A program made the position numbers and the translations under genes. Shown here piece by piece: positions 44,292 through 52,149 of a stretch of 64,000 nucleotides of DNA (positions are counted from its first letter, which is position 1; every line of letters begins with the position of its first letter). This stretch comes from Bacillus_AB infantis_B. GTDB lineage: Bacteria > Bacillota > Bacilli > Bacillales > Cytobacillaceae. The notes below the pieces were generated by a model. The model saw only the letters and a list, made by a program, of their open reading frames with translations, had not been told where the DNA came from and searched no databases. The stretch covers positions 434,001 to 498,000 of the forward strand of contig NZ_VTER01000003.1 in assembly GCF_008180445.1 (NCBI RefSeq), given 5' to 3'.

Positions 44292-45218
44292 ATGAAACCA
44301 ACTCAAAAGCACAAGAAAAGAAAGTGGCTAAAGATTACGGCGGTCTCTGCTGTTATCCTGGCGGCTGCTGTTGGCGTCTATGTATATTCTGTATACCATT
44401 CACTGACTTCTGCTGTAGAAACCATGCATCAGCCAATAGAACGGGTTAAATCAGAAAAGCGCCAGGAGACGGTCACTCTCCAAAAGAGGGATCCCTTTTC
44501 AGTTCTCATGCTCGGTGTAGATGAACGTGACGGTGATAAGGGCCGGTCAGATACGATGATTGTCCTGACAGTAAATCCAGAAAAAAACTCGGTCAAGATG
44601 CTGAGCATTCCCCGGGATACCAGAACTGAAATTGTCGGGCACGGAACAACTGATAAAATTAACCATGCCTATGCATTTGGCGGGGTTCCCATGGCAATGG
44701 ACAGTGTTGAAAACTTCCTCGACATCCCGATTGATTATTATATACAAATCAATATGGAAGGCTTCCGCGACATTGTAGACTCTGTGGGCGGCATTACCGT
44801 TGACAATGACTTGGATTTTAGTTATGGCGGATACCATTTCCCTGAAGGAAAGGTAACAATGGATGGAAAAAAGGCGCTTGCTTTCTCGAGAATGCGCTAT
44901 GAAGATCCAAGAGGAGACTTTGGCCGCCAGCTGCGCCAAAGGATGATTATCCAGGCAGTGTTAAAAAAGGGAGTAAGTGTTTCTTCGTTAGCTAATTATG
45001 ATGAAATCTTTTCAGCACTGGGTAAGAATGTAAAAACAAATCTTGCTTTTGGTGAAATGGTCGACATCCAGAAGCATTACAAGGATGCTGCTAGAGATAT
45101 AGAGCAAATTTCCATTGAAGGTTCCGGCGAAAGAATCAATAATATCTGGTATCTAATTGTTTCAGACGAAGAAAAATCCAGAATCCAATCAGAAATGAAG
45201 AATCATTTAAGCTTATAA
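44292..45218 (+). CDS. Second LCP family wall polymer ligase
   Basis: A protein of 308 residues with one anchor (about 13-32) and an LCP domain: VLMLGVDERDGDKGRSDTMI, MLSIPRDTRTEI, TDKINHAYAFGG. The Asp and Arg residues that bind polyprenyl-pyrophosphate are present. It is distinct from the tagU-like protein at 18840, so the organism has at least two LCP enzymes. In this SLH/wall-polymer neighbourhood it may attach the secondary polymer, though teichoic acid is equally possible. AAAGGAAAATGA lies just before the ATG. Confidence 0.9.
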   Translation: MKPTQKHKKRKWLKITAVSAVILAAAVGVYVYSVYHSLTSAVETMHQPIERVKSEKRQETVTLQKRDPFSVLMLGVDERDGDKGRSDTMIVLTVNPEKNSVKMLSIPRDTRTEIVGHGTTDKINHAYAFGGVPMAMDSVENFLDIPIDYYIQINMEGFRDIVDSVGGITVDNDLDFSYGGYHFPEGKVTMDGKKALAFSRMRYEDPRGDFGRQLRQRMIIQAVLKKGVSVSSLANYDEIFSALGKNVKTNLAFGEMVDIQKHYKDAARDIEQISIEGSGERINNIWYLIVSDEEKSRIQSEMKNHLSL

Positions 45219-45221
45219 TTG

Positions 45222-45258
45222 AAAAAGGGCCGCTCTCTAAAAAAGAGCGGCCCTTTTT
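45222..45258. terminator. Terminator between LCP gene and mini-protein gene
   Basis: AAAGGGCCGCTCT and AGAGCGGCCCTTT form a 13-bp stem, TTTTT on the plus strand and A-run on the other; it ends both convergent genes. Confidence 0.9.
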
Positions 45259-45264
45259 GTCTAG

Positions 45265-45399
45265 TTAAATTTGGTTGGCAAGTATCGTTACAGCTGCACT
45301 GGCCAGTACGGTTATTACCGGGATTGAGATGTAGAGCAATCGCTTTTTCAGCAGTTTCTTCCTCTTAATTTCTTCCGGTGTGGACCAATTTCTTTTCAA
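45265..45399 (-). CDS. c-di-GMP riboswitch-controlled single-span mini-protein (copy 1)
   Basis: A 44-residue protein read from a TTG at 45399, beginning KRNWSTPEEIKRKK. It has a basic cytosolic start and one membrane span (LYISIPVITVLASAAVTILA). An out-of-frame ATG lies closer to the ribosome site, but its frame stops after 14 codons. The protein is paralogous to the one at 63580-63717 (same W.TPE.IKR.K pattern, same LYISI span). A c-di-GMP-I aptamer lies 27 bp upstream. The family is unknown to me; control by c-di-GMP suggests a role in the motile-to-sessile switch. Confidence 0.65.
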   Translation of the reverse strand: MKRNWSTPEEIKRKKLLKKRLLYISIPVITVLASAAVTILANQI

Positions 45400-45425
45400 T
45401 GTTTGACATCTCCTTTACAAGTGAT

Positions 45426-45498
45426 GGCAGCTGGCTGGCCTTATCAACTGAATAGAGGCCCCTTTAGCTTTGCGTCATCATTTTTCAATGATTTTGCC
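45426..45498 (-). promoter_or_regulatory. c-di-GMP-I (GEMM-I) riboswitch, copy 1
   Basis: On the minus strand GGCAAA, hairpin ATCATT-GAAA-AATGAT with a GNRA loop, then the universal GACGCAAAGC, a second stem region GGGGCCT...AAGGCC and the terminal AGCCAGCTGCC. This order (P2 tetraloop, GACGCAAAGC, receptor, AGCC) is the c-di-GMP-I aptamer. A promoter TTGCCA-17-TATAAA lies upstream at 45544-45572. The ribosome site of the mini-protein follows within about 10 nt, so control may be at translation. Confidence 0.85.
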
Positions 45499-45543
45499 TT
45501 TGGTATTTATATCGGAACTTTCTGCCTTATATTAAACAGGACT

Positions 45544-45572
45544 TTTATATCATAAACAAAATTTCATGGCAA
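45544..45572 (-). promoter_or_regulatory. Probable SigA promoter of riboswitch copy 1
   Basis: TTGCCA (45567-45572), 17 nt, TATAAA (45544-45549) on the minus strand, about 50 bp before the aptamer. Confidence 0.6.
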
Positions 45573-45692
45573 TTCCAGTTATCCGAAAGAATTTTGTCAG
45601 GTCTTTATACCTATTTTTTTCAGTTATAGTTTGTATTTTGTTTCTTGATAAAATACGTGAATCCTGTATGATTCCTATGAGGTGCTATTTAC

Positions 45693-45848
45693 ATGAAAGA
45701 TTTTGACAGATTACCTAAATCAATAAAAAAGACAATCCGATATATTAATCAGGATGTTAAATCACTTGAGCAGCTTGATCTTATAGAAAAGAAACTTAAC
45801 CAGCAGCTGGCTGAGAGAAGAAAAAAGCTGCAGACGGATAAATCATGA
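45693..45848 (+). CDS. Small helical protein of unknown function
   Basis: A 51-residue protein beginning MKDFDRLPKSIKKTIRYINQ, with a coiled-coil-like middle (SLEQLDLIEKKLNQQLAERR) and a basic C-terminus. GAGGTG lies 8 nt before the ATG. It stands alone between a divergent riboswitch promoter and the convergent M20 peptidase gene. I do not recognise it, and no membrane segment or motif is visible. Regular heptad spacing and a good ribosome site favour a real gene. Confidence 0.55.
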   Translation: MKDFDRLPKSIKKTIRYINQDVKSLEQLDLIEKKLNQQLAERRKKLQTDKS

Positions 45849-45958
45849 TGCTTGCAGATTCTGCAGGCATTATGAAAAACAGCAAAGACAGCCATAACAG
45901 GACTGCTAACATCCGCCAGGCGATACTGGGGAAAGTCTGTTCATGGCTGTCTTCCTTT

Positions 45959-47092
45959 TTACTCCGACAGCCGCTGGATCGTCTTCGCCAGAAGCAGCGT
46001 CCTTTCCGCAAGCGTCGGAATTTCTACATATTCATTTTCGCTGTGGGCATTGCCGCCGACAGGTCCGAGCCCATCCACTGTCGCAACGCCATTGGCAGAG
46101 GTGAAGCTGGCGTCCGAGCCGCCGCCTGTCGCTGTATCTGAAACCTCTAGGCCCATTTCCTTGCCGACCTCCTGGATGACATGCAGGAGCGATTCGTTCT
46201 GCTCATTCTTCTCCATCGGCGGGCGGCTGATCCTGCCCTTGACCTCCACCCTCGTGCCAGGAACATCGGTGTGGGAGCAGATTTCCTCGATTTTTTCCTG
46301 GAGGAATCTTGCCTGCTCCATGTCGGTGATGCGGATGTCCACATGGGCGACCGCGCTTGGTGATACTGTATTGACTGCCGAGCCGCCTTCGATCAGCCCG
46401 ACATTGACGCTGATGCCTTTTTCATGATCGTTCAGCTCATGAAGCTGGATGATCTTGTGGGCCAGCTCCTCGATCGCGCTGCGCCCCTTTTCCGGCTCAA
46501 TCCCCGAGTGGGCAGCGCGCCCTTTGACGATCACCTTGTAACGGCCGCCTCCCCTCCGTGAGGAAACGAGCGACCCGTCTTTCCTGGCCGGCTCCATGAT
46601 CAGGGCATATTCCTTGCCTGCCGCCTGCCCGATGATCAGCTTCTTGGATGCCGGCGAGCCGATTTCTTCATCTGTGTTCAGCACGATCAGGACATTTTCA
46701 TATCCCTTTGTCCCGCTCGCTATCAATGCCTTCAAAGCATATAAAAGCTCAGCCTGGCTGGATTTCATATCCGCAACCCCTGGTCCCAGCGCCCTGTTCC
46801 CCTCGATCCGGAACGGCCTTTTGGCTGCGGTCCCGTCAGGAAATACCGTATCCATATGGGCAACAAGGATGATCTTCGGATCAATGGCATTTTTGTGCCT
46901 GATGATCAGATTATTGCCATACTTCTCCTGTTCATCGACTTGTACCAGGAAGCCGAGCCTTTCGTACTCTTCCTTCAGGATAGAGCCTACTCTATCTACC
47001 CCCTCTTTATTGTGGGAACCGCTGTCGATATTGACGAGCCTCTCGATCAGCTCCAGCATTTCCCCTTGCCTGCTTCGTATAAAAACCTCCAC
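45959..47092 (-). CDS. M20 family metallopeptidase (carboxypeptidase G2-like)
   Basis: A cytosolic protein of 377 residues with zinc-binding motifs LVAHMDTVFPDG, GPGVADMKSSQAELL, LNTDEEIGSPASK and, later, SDASFTSANGVATVDGLGPV and AHSENEYVEI. The middle contains the dimerisation domain. These enzymes cleave C-terminal amino acids or acyl-amino acids; the substrate is unknown. The start is a GTG with GGAGGGG 6 nt upstream. Confidence 0.88.
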   Translation of the reverse strand: MEVFIRSRQGEMLELIERLVNIDSGSHNKEGVDRVGSILKEEYERLGFLVQVDEQEKYGNNLIIRHKNAIDPKIILVAHMDTVFPDGTAAKRPFRIEGNRALGPGVADMKSSQAELLYALKALIASGTKGYENVLIVLNTDEEIGSPASKKLIIGQAAGKEYALIMEPARKDGSLVSSRRGGGRYKVIVKGRAAHSGIEPEKGRSAIEELAHKIIQLHELNDHEKGISVNVGLIEGGSAVNTVSPSAVAHVDIRITDMEQARFLQEKIEEICSHTDVPGTRVEVKGRISRPPMEKNEQNESLLHVIQEVGKEMGLEVSDTATGGGSDASFTSANGVATVDGLGPVGGNAHSENEYVEIPTLAERTLLLAKTIQRLSE

Positions 47093-47270
47093 TTTTTACC
47101 CCTCCATAAAAATGAGCCCCAATTAAGCACTATTGTTATGTATCGATTATACCTTACTATTTTGTTTATGTTTCACAATTGGAGAATGTTATCAAGATAA
47201 ATTTGTCCGGTGATATTTTTCCTTTCTGGCGAATATCTTTTTATAACTTGTCTAAAAGGAGGCGGGCGAA

Positions 47271-47735
47271 ATGAAAAAAAGAAGCAAATTCCCCATTAAG
47301 CTCATCGTGATTCTCATTGCCTGTGCGGCCCTCTTTTTCCTTATCCGGCTCGTCCTGCCTTCCGCAGAAAAGCGGGCCATCAGCACGGTGGATGAGTTTT
47401 ATACATACGAGCAAAAAGGCGATTTTTCGGCTTCCTGGGAGCTTTTCCATCCGGACATGAAAAAGAAGTTTGACAAAGGCCCCTATATCCAGGACCGGGC
47501 CCACGTCTTTTTGAACCATTTCGGGGTCAATACCTTTTCCTATGAACTTGGCAAAGCCGAAAAGCTTGAGAACTGGAGGATGGGTGATGGCGGGGAAACC
47601 TTTCCGAAGGTTTATAAGGTCACGGTAACCCAGACTTACAAAGGGAAGTACGGAAATTTCAATTTAGTGCAGGATGTGTTTGCGGCTGAAATGGAGGATG
47701 GCTGGCGGATCCTTTGGGATTATAAGCAGAAATAA
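47271..47735 (+). CDS. Membrane-anchored protein, NTF2-like size and layout
   Basis: A protein of 154 residues with one N-terminal membrane span (about 9-28, PIKLIVILIACAALFFLI) and an extracellular region with VDEFYTYEQKGDFSASWELF and a C-terminal DVFAAEMEDGWRILWDYKQ. An alpha-helical start and beta-strand end ending in GWRI.W look like the NTF2-like (SnoaL/DUF4878) fold, but this is only a guess. AAAAGGAGG lies 8 nt before the ATG. Function unknown. Confidence 0.65.
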   Translation: MKKRSKFPIKLIVILIACAALFFLIRLVLPSAEKRAISTVDEFYTYEQKGDFSASWELFHPDMKKKFDKGPYIQDRAHVFLNHFGVNTFSYELGKAEKLENWRMGDGGETFPKVYKVTVTQTYKGKYGNFNLVQDVFAAEMEDGWRILWDYKQK

Positions 47736-47983
47736 GAATTCTCCTGCTCAACCTTTCTTATTCTAAGGAAGGTTTTCTTCATTTTCTGATAAATTGACAT
47801 TTTTATTCATTTTTTCTTATTTCCCATGATTTTTATACGAATTTATTATAAAAAATATCATTTTTAAAATAAAAAAGTGCTAAAAACGAAATTTTCCCTA
47901 ATTCGCACACAATTTATTTCCCAACTATGCTGAACTTACCCGGGAATACCTGGCAGGCGCGCCGCCCGATAGGGAAAGTTCTC

Positions 47984-48472
47984 ATGGAAAACTTTGAAAT
48001 GCTTGCAGAACAATACCAGCCGATGATCCGGAAGATCATCCGCACATTATCCATCTATAAAAATGAAGATGAATTTCTGCAGATCGGCCTGATTGCCCTT
48101 TGGGAAGCACATGAAAATTTCCGGCCGGAAAAAGGTGAATTCACCAATTTTGCCTATACCACCATCAAAGGCAAGTTCCTGACAGAAATGACCCGAACCA
48201 ATAGAGAGGAAGAACAGAAGGTTTATGCGAAGGAAGAATTCTGGGAAAATATCGAGGATGCTGATTCTAGAGTGCCGTTCGAGAAAAAACTGATCCTCTC
48301 ATACTGCGGGGAACTGACAGATAATCAGACAAAATGGGTGATGTACACGGTGCTGGAGGACTTGACTGTTCCGGAAATTGCTGCAAGGGAAAAGGTATCT
48401 TTGTCTGCAGTCAAGGCATGGCGGAAAGGCGCTAAGGAGAGGCTTAAAGGAAACCGAGAAATTTTTAGTTGA
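47984..48472 (+). CDS. Small sigma-70 family RNA polymerase sigma factor
   Basis: From the ATG at 47984, 162 residues. Region 2 is at about 10-65 (YQPMIRKIIRTLSIYKNEDE, then GLIALWEAHENFRPEKGEFT and FAYTTIKGKFL). Region 4 HTH is at about 110-155 (LTDNQTKWVMYTVLEDLTVP, then VSLSAVKAWRKGAKERLKG). No region 1.1 or 3 is present. The gene has no obvious anti-sigma partner next to it. After it come TGTAACC repeats and a terminator. A further in-frame ATG upstream (47927) lacks a good ribosome site. Its regulon is unknown. Confidence 0.8.
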   Translation: MENFEMLAEQYQPMIRKIIRTLSIYKNEDEFLQIGLIALWEAHENFRPEKGEFTNFAYTTIKGKFLTEMTRTNREEEQKVYAKEEFWENIEDADSRVPFEKKLILSYCGELTDNQTKWVMYTVLEDLTVPEIAAREKVSLSAVKAWRKGAKERLKGNREIFS

Positions 48473-48578
48473 ACTGTAACCTTTCTGTAACCATTTTTAA
48501 CCAGACTATAACTATTTCATAGACGGGGAACTGTATAGTAGAGCTATACCAAGGTTTATCATCGTTTTACCCTATTTT

Positions 48579-48625
48579 TGAAAGCCCGGCCTGCTGACTG
48601 GCACCAGCACGCCCGGCTTTTTTTT
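48579..48625 (+). terminator. Terminator of the sigma factor gene
   Basis: AAAGCC-C-GGC pairs with GCC-C-GGCTTT across an inner CTGCTG/CAGCA hairpin, followed by TTTTTTT. The 214-bp gap between sigma factor and glpQ-like genes also has a TATAGTAGAGCTATA palindrome near 48535. Confidence 0.7.
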
Positions 48626-48686
48626 GGTGATGGCGACTGGCACCCCAAACAAAAAACAGCCGCCCAACAAACAGCAGCTGTTTAAC

Positions 48687-49418
48687 CTATCTCGCATCCC
48701 GAACCTGCATCGCCTTTTCCGGATAATCCGTCATGATGGTGTCCACCCCGAGGTCAAGCAGCTCACGCATCTGTTCTTCTTTATTGATCGTAAACACACG
48801 GACCGGGAACTGGTTGCGTTCCGCCTCCCTGCTTGCCTCCGCATAGGCAACCGGCGCATAGACATGCAGTGCCGATGCACCGATTCCAGCAGCATACTTC
48901 CACGGCTCATACAGCACCTCCATGAACAGGATGGCCGTCTCAATTTCCGGGTTCAGCTGATGGACTTTCTGGAGGCTGTAGTGATTGAAGGAAGAGATAA
49001 TCGCATCGGCTGTATAATCATATTTTACAAGCAGCTCAAGCACCTTTTCCTCAATGCCCTCATAAGGAATGACATCACTCTTGATTTCCACATTCAGCTT
49101 GATGCCCGTTCCCTGCAGCAGCTCGAGCACCTCGGAAAGCACAGGAATCTTAGCTTCGGCAAACTCTTCCCTGAACCATGAACCTGCATCCAGCTTCTTC
49201 AGTTCTTCAAGTGTCATATCCCTGACATTTCCCTTGCCATCTGTCGTCCTGTCGACCTTCTCATCATGGATGACAATCAGCTCTCCGTCCTTTGAAAGAT
49301 GGACATCCAGTTCAATACCGTCGACTCCGAGCCTCACTGCTTCTTCAAAGGCTGCTATCGTATTTTCCGGATGTGTGCCCTTGCTGCCGCGGTGGGCGTA
49401 GATATTAGTTTTTGACAC
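48687..49418 (-). CDS. Cytosolic glycerophosphodiester phosphodiesterase
   Basis: A protein of 243 residues without a signal peptide. Catalytic motifs are AHRGSKGTHPENTIAAFEEA (His and Arg-Gly), VDGIELDVHLSKDGELIVIH (Glu, Asp, His) and, later, NVEIKSD (Glu-x-Lys). It hydrolyses glycerophosphodiesters to glycerol-3-phosphate and an alcohol. A second, lipoprotein family member lies divergently at 49563. Confidence 0.92.
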   Translation of the reverse strand: MSKTNIYAHRGSKGTHPENTIAAFEEAVRLGVDGIELDVHLSKDGELIVIHDEKVDRTTDGKGNVRDMTLEELKKLDAGSWFREEFAEAKIPVLSEVLELLQGTGIKLNVEIKSDVIPYEGIEEKVLELLVKYDYTADAIISSFNHYSLQKVHQLNPEIETAILFMEVLYEPWKYAAGIGASALHVYAPVAYAEASREAERNQFPVRVFTINKEEQMRELLDLGVDTIMTDYPEKAMQVRDAR

Positions 49419-49562
49419 GCTTTTCCCTCCTCTTTCTTCTTATTTCCGTTATACCACAAAAACTCAATCTAAAAGAAAAATCCGCTAAAAATCACAAACA
49501 ACTTTTACAACCGGACAGAATCAGGCATACTGATACGAACGAAAAGAAAAAGGTGCTATCGT

Positions 49563-50423
49563 GTGAAAACATTTCTTGTTTCCTTTAGTTTACTACTGAT
49601 CATATGTGCATGCTCAGCCAGTGAGCATCCATCAGACAGCTTTATTGTCATCGGCCACCGCGGTGCCTCGGCCTATGCCCCGGAGCATACGATTGCTTCA
49701 TACGAAATGGCCGCCCAGCTTGGCGCAGATTATATTGAAATCGATCTGCAGATGACGAAGGACGGCAAGCTTGCCGCCATGCATGACCAAACAGTTGACC
49801 GGACGACGGATAGAACAGGCGCCGTCCAGTCCTTTACATTGGAGGAGCTGCAGCAGCTTGATGCCGGTTCCTGGTTTAACCGCGAGCATCCAGGCTATGC
49901 CGACCCAGCATACAGCCGCCTGAAGGTCCCTTCTTTGGAGGAGATCTTTCAGCATTTCGGCAGCAGGGTGAACTATTATATTGAAACCAAGTCTCCTGAT
50001 TTATATCCCGGAATGGAGAAAGAACTCTTAAGACTATTGCATGATTATGGCCTGATAGGCAGCAAAAAGGATAATGCACGGGTAATCATCCAGTCTTTCA
50101 GCAGCAAAAGCCTGAAAAGAATCCACCGGGAAGAACCTGGCATCCCTCTGATCCAGCTGATCTCCTACAAAGAAAAGGCTGTGCTGACAGTCCACGATAT
50201 CAAAAGGGTGCAGAAGTACGCAGCCGGCATCGGCCCGAATTATAATATGATTGATGAAGAGTATGTAAAGAAGGCGCGTGAAAACGGACTGCTTGTACAC
50301 CCCTATACGATTAATAAGCAGAATGAAATGGAAGAAGGGGTCGCTTGGGGAATAACTGGAGCATTCACAGATTTCTCCGATACGTTGACAGAGGTTATTA
50401 GCAATCATGCTGGCAGAGAATAA
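49563..50423 (+). CDS. Lipoprotein glycerophosphodiester phosphodiesterase
   Basis: A protein of 286 residues read from a GTG. A signal with a lipobox (LLIICACSASE, Cys18) anchors it to the outer face of the membrane. Catalytic motifs are GHRGASAYAPEHTIASYEMA, ADYIEIDLQMTKDGKLAAMH and YIETKSPDLYPG. It is an extracellular GlpQ-type enzyme, which degrades lipid or teichoic acid glycerophosphodiesters. The neighbour at 48687 is its cytosolic counterpart. Confidence 0.92.
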   Translation: MKTFLVSFSLLLIICACSASEHPSDSFIVIGHRGASAYAPEHTIASYEMAAQLGADYIEIDLQMTKDGKLAAMHDQTVDRTTDRTGAVQSFTLEELQQLDAGSWFNREHPGYADPAYSRLKVPSLEEIFQHFGSRVNYYIETKSPDLYPGMEKELLRLLHDYGLIGSKKDNARVIIQSFSSKSLKRIHREEPGIPLIQLISYKEKAVLTVHDIKRVQKYAAGIGPNYNMIDEEYVKKARENGLLVHPYTINKQNEMEEGVAWGITGAFTDFSDTLTEVISNHAGRE

Positions 50424-50436
50424 TCAGCATAAACGT

Positions 50437-50465
50437 AAAAAACTTCCCGGCCGGGAAGTTTTTTA
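50437..50465 (+). terminator. Terminator of the lipoprotein glpQ-like gene
   Basis: AAAACTTCCCGG and CCGGGAAGTTTT form a perfect hairpin followed by TTT. Confidence 0.9.
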
Positions 50466-50756
50466 TATTTTCTTTTCGACATCCCTTATTGCTTTTATCC
50501 ATTAATCCCCTTAATTTTGGATACTCTCCGGCAATAAGACAAATATTTCTCAGGAAATAAGAAAATGTTCCGTGAATAGAGTCGTTTCTTGTCAATATTT
50601 CTTTTGTTTCATTTACAATAAATGGCGGTATAAAGATAGTAAGAATACAGGGAAATATTATAGAGAAAAGGTCTTGCTGTTATATTGTTGGTTACTCATC
50701 TAGCTGCCGCAGAATATTCGTTTTTTATCAATCAAAAAACACAAGGAGTGGTACTA

Positions 50757-50858
50757 ATGAAAATCAAAGCAGGAAGCTGGGCCATGTTATCCCCACAGGA
50801 CAAATTCCTTCTATTGAAAATTATCAGCGAACGTTCTAAACATACAGATCATGAATAA
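50757..50858 (+). CDS. Micro-protein of 33 residues
   Basis: ATG at 50757 with AAGGAG 8 nt upstream encodes MKIKAGSWAMLSPQDKFLLL followed by KIISERSKHTDHE. A strong hairpin terminator follows at 50866. It has an amphipathic middle and no membrane segment. I do not recognise it. A good ribosome site, its own terminator and a 300-bp leader favour a real gene. Confidence 0.55.
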   Translation: MKIKAGSWAMLSPQDKFLLLKIISERSKHTDHE

Positions 50859-50865
50859 AACATAA

Positions 50866-50905
50866 AAATAGCTTAGAAACCGGGAGCGGCTTCTAAGCTA
50901 TTTTC
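50866..50905. terminator. Bidirectional terminator, micro-protein/mmsB
   Basis: AAATAGCTTAGAA and TTCTAAGCTATTT form a 13-bp stem with TT after it on the plus strand and A-rich sequence on the other. Confidence 0.85.
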
Positions 50906-50940
50906 ATTTCGGGCACCAATGATTTCATTATGCTTAACTT

Positions 50941-52149
50941 TTATGCCGCCTTATTTTTATTATAGATATCAAATGCGACTGCTGCCAGGAGGACGAGTCC
51001 TTTTATCGCCTGCTGCCAGTCAATTCCAAGCCCGAGGATGGACATCCCATTATTCATGACGCCCATGACAAGCCCTCCGACAATCGCACCGCCCACTGTT
51101 CCAATTCCTCCATAGGCAGATGCTCCCCCGATGAAACATGCTGCAATGGCGTCAAGCTCAAAAAGGTTTCCTGCTTTTGGTGTCGCTGCATTCAGGCGCG
51201 CTGCAAATATTAGGCCTGATAATGCAGAAAGGACGCCCATATTGACAAATACCAGGAAGGTGACCTTTTTCGTTTTGATGCCGGACAATCCTGCGGCTTT
51301 TTCGTTGCCCCCGATCGCATACACATGCCGGCCAATCACCGTCTTTTTCATAATAAAAGAATAGAGAAGGACAAGCGCGAATAAGATGACCAGAATAGTC
51401 GGTACTCCCTCATATGTAGCCAGGACATATGTAAATACATTGATAAGGATGACAAAACCGGCCAGTTTAGCGAAGAATAGTCCGTTTGACGAGATTTCAA
51501 AGCTATACTTCATTTGGTTTTTCCTGTTTCTTAGTTCAAAAAGGACAAATACAATGGACAATACAGCCCCTATTACCAAAGTAAAGATGTGGAGAACGGC
51601 ATTTTCTCCCCCGATCACATCCGGGATGAAGCCTGAGCTCATGGCCTGGAAGGATTCCGGGAATGGTGCCAGCGATTGGCCTTTCAGTACGAGCATGGTC
51701 AGTCCCCTGAAAAGAAGCATGCCTGCCAGCGTTACGATGAAGGCCGGTATTTTCACATAGGCAATCCAAAACCCCTGCCATGCACCGATCAAGGCGCCTA
51801 GCACCAAGGAAAGGAAAACAGCCAGATAGGTCGGTACATTCATATCGATGATTAAAATGGCTGAAATAGCCCCGACGAAGGCTGCTATGGAACCTACCGA
51901 CAAGTCGATATGGCCGGTAATGATAACCAGCACCATGCCGATGGCCAGCACGAGGATATAGCTGTTCTGCAGTATAAGATTGGTAATATTCAGCGGCCTG
52001 AGAAGGATCCCGTCCGTCAGAACCTGGAATAGAAGCATGATCAGCACCAATGCAAAGAACATTCCGTACTGCCTCACGTTGCTCTTGATCAATGAGCCGG
52101 CTCCTAATACCTTAGGCCCTTCATTATTGAGTGGCGTATTCGTGTTCAC
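50941..52149 (-). CDS. mmsB: Sugar ABC transporter permease, MmsB/GguB type
   Basis: A polytopic protein of 402 residues with about ten membrane spans and the ribose-type permease motifs (ITGHIDLSVGSIAAFVGAIS; AIGGNEKAAGLSGIKT). It is the channel of the multiple-monosaccharide importer with the ATPase and the binding protein upstream. The start is a GTG that overlaps the ATPase gene by 26 bp. The binding-protein promoter with AraR operators suggests arabinose or related sugars. Confidence 0.9.
   Translation of the reverse strand: MNTNTPLNNEGPKVLGAGSLIKSNVRQYGMFFALVLIMLLFQVLTDGILLRPLNITNLILQNSYILVLAIGMVLVIITGHIDLSVGSIAAFVGAISAILIIDMNVPTYLAVFLSLVLGALIGAWQGFWIAYVKIPAFIVTLAGMLLFRGLTMLVLKGQSLAPFPESFQAMSSGFIPDVIGGENAVLHIFTLVIGAVLSIVFVLFELRNRKNQMKYSFEISSNGLFFAKLAGFVILINVFTYVLATYEGVPTILVILFALVLLYSFIMKKTVIGRHVYAIGGNEKAAGLSGIKTKKVTFLVFVNMGVLSALSGLIFAARLNAATPKAGNLFELDAIAACFIGGASAYGGIGTVGGAIVGGLVMGVMNNGMSILGLGIDWQQAIKGLVLLAAVAFDIYNKNKAA

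Noticed and set aside
45796..46011. Minus-strand hydrophobic frame (MLAVLLWLSLLFF...)
   Set aside because: It overlaps the M20 gene end and the better supported 51-codon gene, and the hydrophobic start has no ribosome site. It could still be a small membrane peptide, but I cannot support it.
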